From Coriolopsis trogii (taxonomy: Eukaryota; Basidiomycota; Agaricomycetes; Polyporales; Polyporaceae): a stretch of 64,000 bases of DNA. The stretch's first letter is position 1. Each line of letters starts with the position of its first letter. The notes beneath the pieces were generated by a model, which was not told the origin of the DNA, searched no databases, and worked only from the letters and a program-made list of their open reading frames with translations. Location of the stretch: assembly GCA_020543525.1 (NCBI GenBank), contig JAHYIO010000036.1:2356001-2420000 (forward strand), in the 5' to 3' direction. The translations under genes were made by a program, and so were the position numbers. This document shows, one piece after another, positions 49,213 through 60,188 of this stretch.

Positions 49213-51318
49213 ATGATCACCACTTCCCGCCCGCCCTCTGTACACAGCTCTAACACCGACGCCGACCCGTTCTCTGTCCTTCTCAGGCCCCCAGCATCAG
49301 AAACCGAGCATGAGCGGATTGCGAGGTTGCAGAGAGAAGCCGATGCCAAGCGCATCAGCGACAGCATAGATGAGGAAATCAAGGCCGACAGAGAGCGCAT
49401 GCGGAAGAGCAAGCAGGATATCAGGGTGCGTCTCGCTCTATCTTTCGCTGCAATTGCCCGCAGCCTATGGTTCGACTCATGTTACGCGCATATATGCCGC
49501 TCCGCGATACTTCACGTAACGTGTCGTCCTTCGGAAGCCCCCCCTCTGCAGCGATAATAAACATTGGATCATCCGCTCACCTACGTTTCCACAGTTGCTC
49601 CTCCTCGGTCAGGCCGAGTCTGGCAAGTCGACTCTCCAGAAGCAGTTCCAACTGATGTACAACCCGACTGGTCTCGACGAAGAACGTCTCTCATGGCGCA
49701 CCGTCATATACTTCAACATTGCACGACCTATCCGCCGCATATTGGAGGCCTTGGAGGCCTATACCGAGGGCGACGACGACGAAGATCTGACACCCGATGC
49801 TATTTTCAACAACACTCCAGATAAACCGTCGGGATTGCCTTCCGCAAGCGATTTCGCAGATGAGAAGTCGCTCTCCCCCTCCCAGGCCAGCCTGGACAAG
49901 AAACTCGCCCAGCTCCGCGCCCGTCTATCCACACTGCTCGCCATCGAACCCACCCTGGCCGAACGCCTGTCTGGCGGCATCGATGTATCTGGCTCCGGCA
50001 AAGGAAGCGTGTTTGTTCGCTCTGGATGGCAATCACGCGCCCTGAACTTCTCTTTTGGCAAGCCGCGTGAGCGGACGAGCAGTGGAGGCCGTATCAGCTT
50101 CACCGGTCGTACCTCCACAGAGCAGAAGGGCGGCGAGATGGAACTCCAGGCACGCAATGCACAGGCTGAAGAGGACAGGCTGATCGCGCAAGTTGCGTCA
50201 ATACTCAGCGAATGTCAGAGCGACATTAGGGAACTGTGGGAGCTCCCCGCGGTGAGGAAGCTCCGCGATCGCCGGCGGCTCAAGTTAGAAGAGTGGGCGG
50301 ACTAGTGAGTACCCGGACACCGACCGCTCACCAGCATCTGTTGACCGTTGACTGATGATGACTGATAGTTTCCTCAACAACATCACACGGGTCTCGCAGC
50401 CTGGGTATATTCCCACCACAGGTACGTCGTCCCATGGTGCCGAAGTGGGGCAAACGCTCATGTCAAAACTCAGAGGATATCCTGCATGCTCGCATACAGA
50501 CCATGGGTGTCGCGGAGCATGTCTTTGACATGTCCGTGCACGGCCGGACAGTCCGCTGGCACCTCTACGATGTCGGCGGTGCCCGTGGTCAGCGGCACTC
50601 GTGGATACCATACTTTGATGACGCGTACGTGTCCATTCCCATCGACGTCTGCTCCAGCTTCTCACCGTGATCGACTAGTACTGCTATTATATTCATGGCG
50701 CCCGTCAGCGCCTTCGATCAGGTATGTGAGGCTTCCTTTCACCTGATGGAGATAGGTTGACGGAGTCTGCATGACAATAGTATCTTGATGAGGACCCCAG
50801 AACGAACCGAGTCGATGACTCGCTCCAGCTGTTCAAGCAGATATGCTCAAACCCTCTGCTCAAGCGGGCGCATCTTGTCCTTTTCCTCAGTAAGTGTGAT
50901 GGTCAGGCTCACTAGAGATCTAATTCTGAGACATCACCTCCAGATAAGACCGATATATTGAAAGCGAAACTTGCCGCTGGAACCAGGGTCAACAAATAGT
51001 GAGTATATGCGTTCTAGTAGGTATTAATTACATTGACAGTACCTCAGCATCACGTCCTACGGCGACCGTGCCAACGAATATGACGCGGTTGTTGCGTACT
51101 TCAAGGCTCATTTCACCCAAGTCCACCGTCGCAACAACGAGAACAACCGAGTGTTGTTTACGCACCTGACCAGCGTTGTTGTACGTAACGTCAGATACTA
51201 CAGCGACTTGAATTCGTTACTCACGTCCTTCCAGGACACCAAGGCCATGCAAAGCATCATCACTGACGTCCGAGACTCGATCTTCCGTGGATACCTGAAG
51301 TCGGCTGCTCTTGTCTAA
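49213..51318 (+). CDS. Atypical G-protein alpha subunit with large helical-domain insert and switch II Gln-to-Ala
   Basis: A heterotrimeric G-alpha of about 515 residues instead of the usual 350. The P-loop LLLLGQAESGKST is followed by an alpha-A helix (WRTVIYFNIARPIRRILEAL), then about 150 extra disordered residues within the helical domain (49770-50190), then LPAVRKL and YFLNNITRVSQPGYIPTTEDILHARIQTMGV (switch I, with the Arg finger and Mg-binding Thr kept). Switch II reads YDVGGARGQRHSW: the catalytic Gln of DVGGQ is Ala (codon GCC near 50581). NKTD (FLNKTDIL) is intact; the base-binding TCAT is changed to TSVV; the C-terminus is YLKSAALV. The N-terminus (MITTSRPPSVHSSN) lacks the MGC acylation motif. 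Nine exons, all junctions in frame. Divergent G-alpha copies are known to be expanded in mushrooms, and this fits that group; the loss of Gln predicts very slow GTP hydrolysis. Confidence 0.9.
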
Positions 51319-52462
51319 AGACTTGGCGTACTCAGCCGCGTACGACCCCATCGTCCACGTTAACTTTATTCTCTCAGCCAACATAAAGCCGCATCGCACA
51401 CATCGGCTCTCGACATGTTCCCCCCTATTGTACCATCACGTTCCTTCACGGCTCTGTATACGCTCTCCATCAACCACCACCCTCGTGTTATCGTCCTTAC
51501 GCTCGCCACAAGTGTTGTCCGTTCACCGCATTGGCTCATATCCTCTTTCCAGCCTCTTTCCTCTATGTATTACATATCGTACTAGATATCTCCATGGACG
51601 GCGCGGGTGTTATTCGTCGTACGTTCTCGGGACCTTCACCCATGTTGAGTATTATTGTGGCTACCGTCTCTGTCGTTGTACGTATATCGGCTTGTAAAAG
51701 GCTGGCTCCTCAGCTGTAATCACCTGGATTCCTCCTCTCTTATGACTTTTTCCTGATTATACCCCGAATATCATCCGGATGAGTTCCCACTCCAGACGTC
51801 CTGAGGGAGATGAACGTTGAATGCCTTGGCCAGATAGGCTCGCGTGAGAGACCTCGGTTGGAGTGATATTTTCGTCCGGACGTCTACTGCTTCCACCCGT
51901 TGCTATACTTACGACGGTGTGAGGGCATCGATTAGGGTGTCAAGCATGGCCTGCGGAATGTCAAGGGATTCGGTCGTGATGTTCACGGAGTGTGATCCGG
52001 GCATTCAGCGATAATGATTGTTCATAACCACACAGGACATTTCCGGCTGAGTCCATCGCAGCTACCGTGGTGGCGTACGTACATGTTTATTACCGTACAA
52101 CTTACATTCAAGTTCGTGCTTTGGCAGGATGCTGCGAAGTCAATCCGGCGACATGACGCTATACCCAGGCGATAGACGTTTGCAAGACATTTGTTGAGAT
52201 GTGCAACTGGTTTCTCCATTGCAGCCGCAAGTCAGGAGTGCAACGATTGTGACGCGCTATAGACATTCAAGGACCATGCGGTCGAAAGACCTCAAGGGCA
52301 TGCCTATAGACTGCTCTCCGACTACGCAGCCGATACGAAGCACACTGAGCATCGAGTGATGGTTAGACGTCTCTCTCCGGGGAAGTTCAACATGTGGGTA
52401 CACGACCGAGTATCTCCGTCTATCCTGGGCCGCTATGAAGACCAAGATCGCGATAGCGGTAG
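51319..52462. other. 1.14-kb convergent intergenic region
   Basis: Between the stop codons of the G-alpha gene (+) and the Rtt106-like gene (-). No open frame with recognisable content was found on either strand. Confidence 0.4.
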
Positions 52463-54151
52463 TCAGTCGTCCAACTCGTCTTCTTCGTCGTCATCGTCTT
52501 CGGCGACAGCACGTCCAACGCCCATCATGTCTTGCTCGACCATCCCGACGACGGCCTCGACGGCCGCGCGCGACATACGGGGCATCGCGCCCGGCCGGAG
52601 CAGCGGGTGCTGCTTCGGGTCGAGTTCTACAATATCGTCTTCGTCGTCGTCGTCCGCCTCGTCTCCGGTGACCTCGTCGCTCGCGTTGCCTTCTCCGTCC
52701 GACTCTGCGTCGCCCCGACTCGCATCCGAGTCGCTGTCCGAGTCCTCACTCCCGCTGCCTACGTCGTCCGAGCTGTCCATCTCAAAATCCGAGTCCTCTT
52801 CGTCCTCCGTGTCCTCGTTCCGCGGATCTGCCTCGCGCGCCTTCGCCTTGCCTTTGCCCTTGTCTACACCAGGGCCGGTGCTATCTGCGGCAGATCCGGA
52901 CGCACCGGCAGCAGCAGACGTGGGCGCGGCGGTACGCCCGAAGAGGTGCCTGCGCGCCTTGATCCACCGTCCTATCGGCTCTTGCTCGCGCCCGTCGACC
53001 ATACCAAAGTCGATCTCGACCCCCTCATCCTCCTGTTCATCATCATCATCGCCGCTCGTTTCACCTTCCCCTGTTCCGCTCCCCTTGCCCTTACCGTTGG
53101 CGCCCTTGCCCTTTCCTGTCTCCTTCGCGGGCGAGCCGCCGCCGATCCTGCGCACAATGACGGAGCACGTCCGGCCAGTCGCGCTCAGCGTGCGCACGCC
53201 GTCCACGGGTGGCTGGTCTCCGCCCTTTTGGGAAGGGGCGATGTGCTCTAACGCGAAGAACTCGCAAGGCTTGCCGTCCCAGAGCACGCCCCCATCGAGG
53301 AACCAGAGCGTGCCCTCCTTTGCGCCGCGGTACGCCTCGACGCCCGAGGTTCCGCCACCGTCCGCTCCTGAACCACCGCCTCCGAGCGCGCTCCGGAAGA
53401 CAGACGTGGAGGGTTCGAGAGCGGGGATGGGCAGATTGGAGAGGAAGGCACGGAGCGCGGGGAGGGACGGTTGGCCCTTCGCGTATGTCTTGCTCGAGTC
53501 TGGATTGGAGGTGGTCGTGGTCAGGACGCTCGTGAGGGTGGCGTCTAGTCCGAAAACAAGTTGGGGAGTCGTTGTCTCTTTTGCTGCGGCAGCTGCGGCA
53601 GGACCTTTGGGTACCGGCGGCGGGACGTCAGAGGAGAGCAGGACGACGGTCCAGTGTGGTTTTGACTTGCCGCGGGTGGGCAGGAGGAATGCGCGCTGGA
53701 GGACGGCAAGGGGTATAGGTGGATACTCCTCCTTCTGCGAGGAGGGGTTCATGAGGCGGATGGTGGAACGGTGCACGTCAATGTTCACTTTCTTTCGTAT
53801 GGGAGTGGAGACGGAGATGCCGTGCAGAGAGTACACACGGAGGTCATCTTCGGCAGGAGAGTCGTCTCCTGTCCTTGCTCGCTTTGACGACGACGCAGGG
53901 TCGTCGTCTCTTGAACGCTTCTGGCTAGAGCGTGTTTGCTCGCCACGCTTGAGATCATCTACAATCTTTGAGGCACGGGGCTGCAGGTCCTGCCAGCCCG
54001 GCAATGCAACGTTTGAGGGTGCCTCTGCGCCAACAGCAAGGCGGAGTAGTGCATCGACGATGACCTTCACTTCTGGAAGGAGAGCGTGGTCGAGTTGCTT
54101 GCGAATGTCATCCGGGAGGAGTGGCCTGAGAGAATCCAGATAGAGAGTCAT
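52463..54151 (-). CDS. Histone chaperone Rtt106-like
   Basis: Rtt106 binds H3-H4 (especially H3K56ac) and deposits them during replication and silencing. This intronless reading frame from ATG 54151 gives 562 residues. The N-terminus MTLYLDSLRPLLPDDIRKQL with downstream helices resembles the Rtt106 dimerisation region. The middle contains the tandem PH-like module: VYSLHGISVSTPIRKKVNI, WTVVLLSSDVPPP, GTLWFLDGGVLWDGKPCEFFAL (matching the family block on the second PH domain), TCSVIVRR and a later IDFGMVDGREQEPIGRWI. The last 170 residues are extremely acidic (long Asp/Glu/Ser runs), the usual histone-binding tail, ending DDDDEEDELDD. An upstream in-frame ATG (54304) would add sequence that does not look like protein, so I use 54151. 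Low-complexity tracts make distant homology less certain; an SPT16-middle-domain-like protein is the alternative. Confidence 0.8.
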   Translation of the reverse strand: MTLYLDSLRPLLPDDIRKQLDHALLPEVKVIVDALLRLAVGAEAPSNVALPGWQDLQPRASKIVDDLKRGEQTRSSQKRSRDDDPASSSKRARTGDDSPAEDDLRVYSLHGISVSTPIRKKVNIDVHRSTIRLMNPSSQKEEYPPIPLAVLQRAFLLPTRGKSKPHWTVVLLSSDVPPPVPKGPAAAAAAKETTTPQLVFGLDATLTSVLTTTTSNPDSSKTYAKGQPSLPALRAFLSNLPIPALEPSTSVFRSALGGGGSGADGGGTSGVEAYRGAKEGTLWFLDGGVLWDGKPCEFFALEHIAPSQKGGDQPPVDGVRTLSATGRTCSVIVRRIGGGSPAKETGKGKGANGKGKGSGTGEGETSGDDDDEQEDEGVEIDFGMVDGREQEPIGRWIKARRHLFGRTAAPTSAAAGASGSAADSTGPGVDKGKGKAKAREADPRNEDTEDEEDSDFEMDSSDDVGSGSEDSDSDSDASRGDAESDGEGNASDEVTGDEADDDDEDDIVELDPKQHPLLRPGAMPRMSRAAVEAVVGMVEQDMMGVGRAVAEDDDDEEDELDD

Positions 54152-54520
54152 GACAGGGTCGTGTGTCGGTCGTGTGTCGTAGTCAAGAACAACACGGATA
54201 GTTACGAGTTCTGCTGGACGACGTCCGAATGAGAGTGAGAGACAATGGATTTCCTTGTGCCACCTTGGACGGTGGTGGGAGACGCGAACCCCAGCTGTAG
54301 CCACAGACGCGCGAACCCTAACTTACCGTGCACGCGTCCGTGACCGCGACCGTGACCACCCATATCTAGAGAGCATGACGTCACGCGATACTGCACCCTA
54401 TGCAGGTACGTTGATACATAGCACGTACACCGATCGAATGGTTCCGCATGCCCTGAATAAACGTTCAGGTCTGTACAAGCTGTATTACTTCTCTAGCTGC
54501 TAAATTGCCTATGCCATATA
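54152..54520. promoter_or_regulatory. Intergenic region between Rtt106-like and capping protein beta
   Basis: 369 bp holding the promoter of the Rtt106-like gene and the 3' end of the capping-protein gene, both on the minus strand. Nothing else is recognisable. A run of GACCGCGACCGTGACC lies at about 54343-54358. Confidence 0.4.
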
Positions 54521-55662
54521 TCACCGCTTGATGAACCCAACGAGCTCCTTCTGCAACTCCCGTTGCCTACGTTCCTTTTCCAAGTCGTCGATGGAGCGTA
54601 AGTCGAACACTACATCGCGCGTCTTGCCAAAATACACCTGGAAGAGAGTGCATAAGTAGGAAGCCAGGGGATGGTAGCTTGGAAGGGTTGCGAGTCTAGT
54701 GGCGAACATACCTCTTGCAGCAAGTTGCGCATCTTGATCTCCATCTCCTCGACCATCTTGCCCGTATTCGATACGTGCGACGACTGGTCCTGCAGCGGAT
54801 AGTCTTGTTCTGTCTGCCGAGTCATGCTCCCACTCAGCATCACCTCCCCGTCGCGCTTCGCGTCGTTAGCCTCCGTCTTCTCCGTGGATCCCCTGCCCTT
54901 CACGACCTCCTCTTTGCTGCCCCTGGAAGAAATGGAACGGTCGACCATTTGCAGCATGATCGTCGAGGTCAGCTTGTAATGCGCCTGTCGCCCGCGTTCG
55001 GCAGTCTCGAAGACGTGGATGGAGTCCCAAGAGCCGGATGGCTCTCCAGGGGCTTGTGGGGTCAAGGCTGGAGGCGTCGTTATGTTATTCGATCTACACG
55101 GCACGAGGATCGAATTGTGCACCTACTCTTCTTCAGCAACACTACACCAGCGAAACCACCGTCATCCAAATCCCACAGGAAGACAGACGACACACCCCCC
55201 TCGTAGTACCTGAACGGTCGATCAGGGCGTGTGCGAGGGATCAGGATGGCTTCGGTGACATACATCTCACGGTAGGTATCGAATGCCTCATTCGCGGTGA
55301 TCTCCAGCTTGCGCAGCTTAGACGAAGGCGTCGTGCCATCTTCTAGTGGAGGATCATATTCGTTGGACCACGGTGACCTGCGAGCAGTTGTGTGAGTGAG
55401 CTCGTGACACTTCCCTTCGTTAACTCTGGTCCACACCAAGGAGGACATACCGATAGCTATCCCCATCTCTGTTGTAGTCACATGCAAGATACTCCTTCCC
55501 CGTTGCCCGATCTGTCATCACTTTCAGTGGCTGGTCGACGCTACCGAGCAGATCGTCCGCGTAGTCCGGGCACATCGCTACGAGCGAGGCGACGTTCTCC
55601 TCCACATTGGTGGGCGGCAGCCGCCGCATGAGATCAAGCATAGAATCAACGAGGTCGCCCAT
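54521..55662 (-). CDS. F-actin capping protein subunit beta (Cap2/CapZ beta)
   Basis: With the alpha subunit it caps barbed ends of actin filaments in cortical patches. The start at 55662 ([28 protein letters not shown]) is followed by the strongly conserved core: [85 protein letters not shown] and the C-terminal [32 protein letters not shown] ending at 54521. Four short introns interrupt it. One of them, 5' donor GTATGT inside EMY near 55260, is a multiple of three in length; read unspliced it would add about 17 spurious residues before YYEGG. The tail beyond the core is slightly extended. All conserved blocks are present. Confidence 0.92.
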
Positions 55663-55994
55663 GGTTGCGGAAGGTGGAGGAAGCCTGAGGGCAAGGTGCG
55701 AGATGCACAAGTTATGTATTACTAGCGAGGTGTGGACGAAGACGTGACGTTTCCAGGCGAGGTGAAATACGCGGGTCGGTGGTCACTTGCAAATGAGTGT
55801 CCTTCAACACAGCGGAAAGTCAAAGACCAAGGTCGTAATGACAAGTCAAGCAGGTGTGGTCGAAGTGCTAACGGAACGAGTGTTGGGCGCTTGCTCACCC
55901 ATATCACTCCATATCCACACCTTCAGTCAGTAGATGGGAATCATCACAAGTACAGATTCTATTGAAGTATACGACCGAGTTCTCTACATGCTAC
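55663..55994. other. Intergenic region between capping protein beta and Tan1
   Basis: 332 bp between two minus-strand genes. No reading frame stands out. Confidence 0.4.
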
Positions 55995-57299
55995 TTATGT
56001 TGAATCCTCGTTAGGAGGATTTCCAGCGCTAGTAAGCACATCGGTAGCTTCATTTCCTGCTTTCGCCTTGTCTGCAACGCGACCGCCCGCATTCTCGCCT
56101 TGGAGGACAAGATTCCGCGTATTGGCGATCTCCATGATGTTGAACTTCTGGAACTTGTAATAATCCTTGACGACACTTATACCACATACACTCTCGAATA
56201 TTGGTCAGTATGTCGATATCTGTCACCTCGAGGTCACAATACGCATACGCACCTTGAATACTTCAACGAGTATGAACAATTCGGCATCGTCCAACGATAC
56301 TGTATGACCTTCAGGGACACACTTGGCGATCTCGGGAATGAGAATGTCCCGCTTGAGCGTATTGTGATTCCGCAACCGAAGCTCTATCTTGTACTGCAAT
56401 ATGGCTCAGTTAGCATTGCATGTTAGCATGAATCCCTGAAAGGCAGACACACCTTGAACTTCTTCTCAGGCTCAGCGGCAAGGGCACCTTTGACTAGCCG
56501 TGTGCATAGAGACTGTATTTCTGAGATGTTCGCTACACAGCTCCCAGACACTGGTGTCAGTCGTTGTGAGAAACTGCTTTGAATGTCAAGACGCGTGATC
56601 CATGCACAGCAAGATATATGCGCACCGAGTCTGCGTAATCCCTGTTCCGAAGACGTTTTGCACATGGGTGATGACCAGCTGCACAGGATCTACCGGTGGC
56701 TTGCATGATATGAAGACGACTGCGTAGGTGTCGTAAGTCGCAGCACAGATGCAGGTTGAAACGATTGCATACCACAAGACGTATCGGTTTTGCAATTAGC
56801 TACAAGCCCCAATGGTCAGTCAGAAGCTTCACCAACGCATACATGGACATACCGAACCTTGTCTCTTTCCGCGGTCGTTTCATAGATGCAACCTCCTTTG
56901 CAATCTGCCTCTCGAGGTCATCGGCCCCTCTACCGTCATCGCCATCCGAGTCATCGGAGCCGTCCTTGGGCTCAGAAGCCTCAGGCGGCCACAGTTGATT
57001 ACCGAGCTGAAGGATGGGGTACAGCCTCGATGAGTTCCAAACCTGTACGACAGGTGTCCTTGTCTCACAGATTCGAACAGATCGTACAGCTCCCCGACTG
57101 CTTGTTTCTCCTTTCCCTTCACGCAGGTCACCCAGACACCGGGACCGTCGATGTGTCGCTGTCCCCATATCGGGGTACCATCCTGGGCAAGCCCACAGGT
57201 GTTGAGCGAGGGTTATGTGCGAAAGTCAAGCTAACTCACAGTGCGAAATCTTCTTCTGCCTTTGTCTCTGCCATCCGCCTTTCTCTTGGCTTCTGACAT
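55995..57299 (-). CDS. THUMP-domain protein Tan1/THUMPD1
   Basis: Tan1 binds tRNA through its THUMP domain and is needed with Kre33/NAT10 for N4-acetylcytidine at tRNA position 12. The start MSEAKRKADGRDKGRRRF at 57299 is followed (after an intron, phase 0) by GTPIWGQRHIDGPGVWVTCVKGKEKQAVGELYDLFES, the hallmark start of Tan1 proteins. Then come an acidic linker with DDSDGDDG, a central block (FISCKPPVDPVQLVITH), and the THUMP core (RLTPVSGSCVANISEIQSLC and FKYKIELRIRNHNTLKRDILIPEIAKCVPEGHTVSLDDAELFILVEVFK). The end is VKDYYKFQKFNIMEIANTRN plus a short Glu/Asn/Pro tail. There are several short introns. The family call is firm because both the N-terminal GPGVWVTC block and the C-terminal FNIMEIA block are diagnostic. 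Confidence 0.9.
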
Positions 57300-57555
57300 C
57301 GTCTGGCAACCTCGCCGGTAGCGTCCTTGCGGTTGAATGTTTAGCGCAAGAAAAGAACTCTACGTTCGGAGACGCAGGAGCTGGTCAAGATGCGGCCGGG
57401 CTGGGAAGCGCCGATACTGCATCCGTCTTGACTCTCGGACATCATCATGTTGGGCAGTGTGTCCGTCGAACTCTTCCTCACTTCTCCATTTTTCCAGCGG
57501 CGACTTGCGATGAAGCTCCCGCCACCTCTCCCAACGGCCTTCACCTCCGTACCCT
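57300..57555. promoter_or_regulatory. Divergent promoter region between Tan1 and the PP2C-like gene
   Basis: 256 bp between two outward-facing start codons. No convincing TATA box or binding motif was identified. Confidence 0.4.
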
Positions 57556-58977
57556 ATGACTGCTAGCCTTGGCCAGCTGCGCGCAAGACTGGCGAAACAC
57601 TACTCATCTACGAAAACCACTACCCAGCACGGCGTCGAAGTTCACGGAGTCACCTTCCAGCCTCGCCTTACGCGACAAAATCAGGACCGTCTGCTGGCAC
57701 GAGAGATATCAGTGTGCGGGCAGGACTGGCTTTTGTTGGCTGTATGCGACGGTGCGTCTGGGTTATTCTTGTGCTTGGTACTGTGACGGCTGAGCATTCG
57801 ATAGGTCAAGGTGGCGCTTCTACCGCCAGATACGTCGCATCCCATCTATCATGGAGGATTTGCAACACGCTTGAACGCGCCTTGGAGAATGGGCTACACG
57901 GTCGTCTCGACCGAGAGAACATACAGGAAAAGGCCAACTTCATCTCCTCCGAGCTCAGGCGATGCATCAACGATCTCGACCGCGAGCTCGGAGACGTCAT
58001 TCGAGGCATATGTCCGGACCCTACCGGTTTGACCGCGGAGACAGCTTCCTCCCTTGTACTAGAATATCCGGACGAGCTAGCACGAGCATGCTCAGGGACT
58101 ACTCTGGCTGCTGCGCTTGTCAACGTCAACCATAGACTCATGTGGGCGATCAACGTTGGAGACTCGACCGTTGGTCAGTACGCTACAATCTTCCTTGATT
58201 ACAGCCAGACTGAGATGCTACTGCCAGCGTTGTCATCTGTGGACGAGGACGGCAAGCGGGTCGCCCACGAGTTGTGCCCGCGACAATCCATGCACGATTC
58301 TCGGGAACGCCACAAGGTCATTGCAGCGCATCCTCAGGAGAAGAAGCTGTTCAAGGATGGTCGAATATTGGGCTCCCTCGCGATAACAAGAGGTATGTCT
58401 CGGAGCAGTATATATCGCCGCTGCTCAGCATCATACAATAGCCATCGGCCACTTCCCCTTCAAGATGCCCTCTGCTTACTCTAAGAATCTCTTCCGCTTC
58501 CTGTCTCTGGTCGGGCCACGTCGGTTCGACGAATCTGTCATAGACGACATCTTGTCTCCGCCATACGTGACCGCAGATCCTTTCATACGCTTCGTCGACC
58601 TAGACGCAGTGCCGAGCAAAGGACGGGCTCTCATGTTGTACACTAATGGCGTCGACCACCTCCTCAACCGTTGCAAATACCTTCATCCGCTACGGCAAGA
58701 GGTTCTTATTCCTTCTCACGCTGTCGCCGTCTTGCTGCAAAATGAGGTCGACGACAGCGTCGAACAGCTCCTCGGATACCCAGTTGACCTTCGATGGACT
58801 GGCGAGGGTGGAAACAGAGCTGTCGATGTCCTCGGGAACCTCATAGGCTGCACAAGTCATCATCTCCTGCAATCGGTCATGGATCAAGCCGCGCTTGAAG
58901 ACCGTAGTGCTGTTCCCCGACTGTCTATTGACGACACTACCATCGTCTTATGTTTCCTCCCGGATGTTACCTCATGA
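57556..58977 (+). CDS. PP2C-like protein with replaced metal-binding residues (likely pseudophosphatase)
   Basis: Four exons (57556-57751, 57805-58173, 58228-58392, 58442-58977) give an uninterrupted 421-residue protein with the PP2C/PPM fold order: a first motif QNQDR (expected around Glu-Asp), WLLLAVCDGQGGAST (expected DGHGG), CSGTTLAAALVNVNHRLMWAINVGDSTV, DEDGKRVAHEL, GSLAITRAIGHFPFK (expected RAxGDxxxK) and ALMLYTNGVDHLL (expected DGxxD at the metal site). Several aspartates that hold the two catalytic metals in PP2C enzymes are thus Gln, His or Asn here, so activity is doubtful. Length and motif order match the PDP/Ptc5-like members found in mushrooms. Immediately downstream lies a second, broken copy. 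All exon junctions keep frame, which argues that the residue changes are real rather than sequencing errors. Confidence 0.82.
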
Positions 58978-60188
58978 TGATACCCCGTCCTCACAGAACA
59001 TGGATCTCCTTGAATTTTGACGCTGCTAGAATTATACCCTCGGTATTCCGACCCTTTGCACTCTGTAGCCCTAATACACACTTGGAAACTGATTTCATTG
59101 TTTGACAAGTAGGACAGCAGGTGTCGATTGACTTGACCGACATATCGCTTTCCAAGTTGCTGTCCAGCATGCGATTTACTGAGAGGACGGCAGCAGAGGC
59201 GCTGGAGATCTTTCCACAGGACCGTTGTGCCTTCTTTCCACGGTGGTCACTGCAATCCCTGCCCCGTTTGCAAAGACGCGAAACCTGAAAGCTGGCGGTG
59301 ATATTCTTGGTCCGCCTGCGCGCGCTCAACGTGCAGGCAGCAGTGACAGCGAAGGCGGGGCATAGGGCCAAGAATGTCAACGCTTGTGCATGGTCTCGTA
59401 CTGGGGCGCAGTGGGATGGGCTGATCGTATTTCTCATTGCCCCAAAGCCATCTGATCAACTGAAGGATGAACACAGGATCTCGATATGGGCGGGCAGTAT
59501 CTGCTGACTTCACAAGGATTCACCGCCGATTAAGAGTAGATGTTATCATGCGAACTGGTCCGTCCTTCGGATGTTTCTGAAATCGGATCATGCAGTACTC
59601 CGACTGCGGGGAGCAGTACCGTATTAGTTGACCACAGCATGGCACTCGATAGGGTGTGGGTTAAGGGTGTTGGCAGTAAGCGCTCAGTTGTTTGTCCTTG
59701 TAGGTTCTGGTGTAACTGAAACAAACGAGGAACAGGCTTCTTTCTACGCATACTGTCTATACAACGAGACAAATCCGCCGTCCTGTCGAGGTTACAGTCG
59801 TACAGCGCCCATCTGTCACCACTACGACCGGAGAGCGTAGACTCAGAAGTTACTGTGCGGCGATCCCAGTTAGTAGATTGGGTCAAGGGCATCCTCCATG
59901 CCGGGCAAAGGGTTATACGTACGAGGCGGCGGCGGCGGCATAACTCGAGTCGTGCGCTGACTCTCCCACCGAACGCAAAGTACGTTGGCGCGCTTCTACG
60001 CTGCCAATGCCCATCCTTGGCTGCGAATTCGCGGAACTTGTGACCTGCGCCGCCGGCTCGGGTCGCTCTACCTCCTCTAAACTGACGCTCTACCATCCAT
60101 GGTGGACGGCGAATCGGCTCGCATATATATAGCCGAGGTCAACAGCTTATACAACTCATCGAAGCGTCCCCCGTCCAGCCACAGCAGC
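58978..60188. other. 1.2-kb intergenic region between the PP2C-like copies
   Basis: No supportable gene. Short frames on both strands (for example 59530-60096 minus) are not protein-like. The last 70 bp carry a TATATATA element ahead of the downstream PP2C-like copy. Confidence 0.4.
60122..60130 (+). promoter_or_regulatory. TATA-like element upstream of the broken PP2C copy
   Basis: A TATATATAG run about 60 bases before the ATG at 60189. It suggests that this copy kept, or was copied with, its core promoter. Confidence 0.4.

Noticed and set aside
52356..54143. Open plus-strand frame of 595 codons
   Set aside because: It is the antisense shadow of the Rtt106-like gene; its Ser-rich product comes from the acidic and low-complexity codons of the real gene.
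54152..54304. Upstream ATG extending the Rtt106-like protein by 51 residues
   Set aside because: The added residues are not protein-like and the family-type N-terminus begins at 54151.
55230..55290. Apparent 17-residue insertion in capping protein beta before YYEGG
   Set aside because: Explained by an in-frame intron with donor GTATGT and acceptor TTCAG; splicing restores the family spacing.
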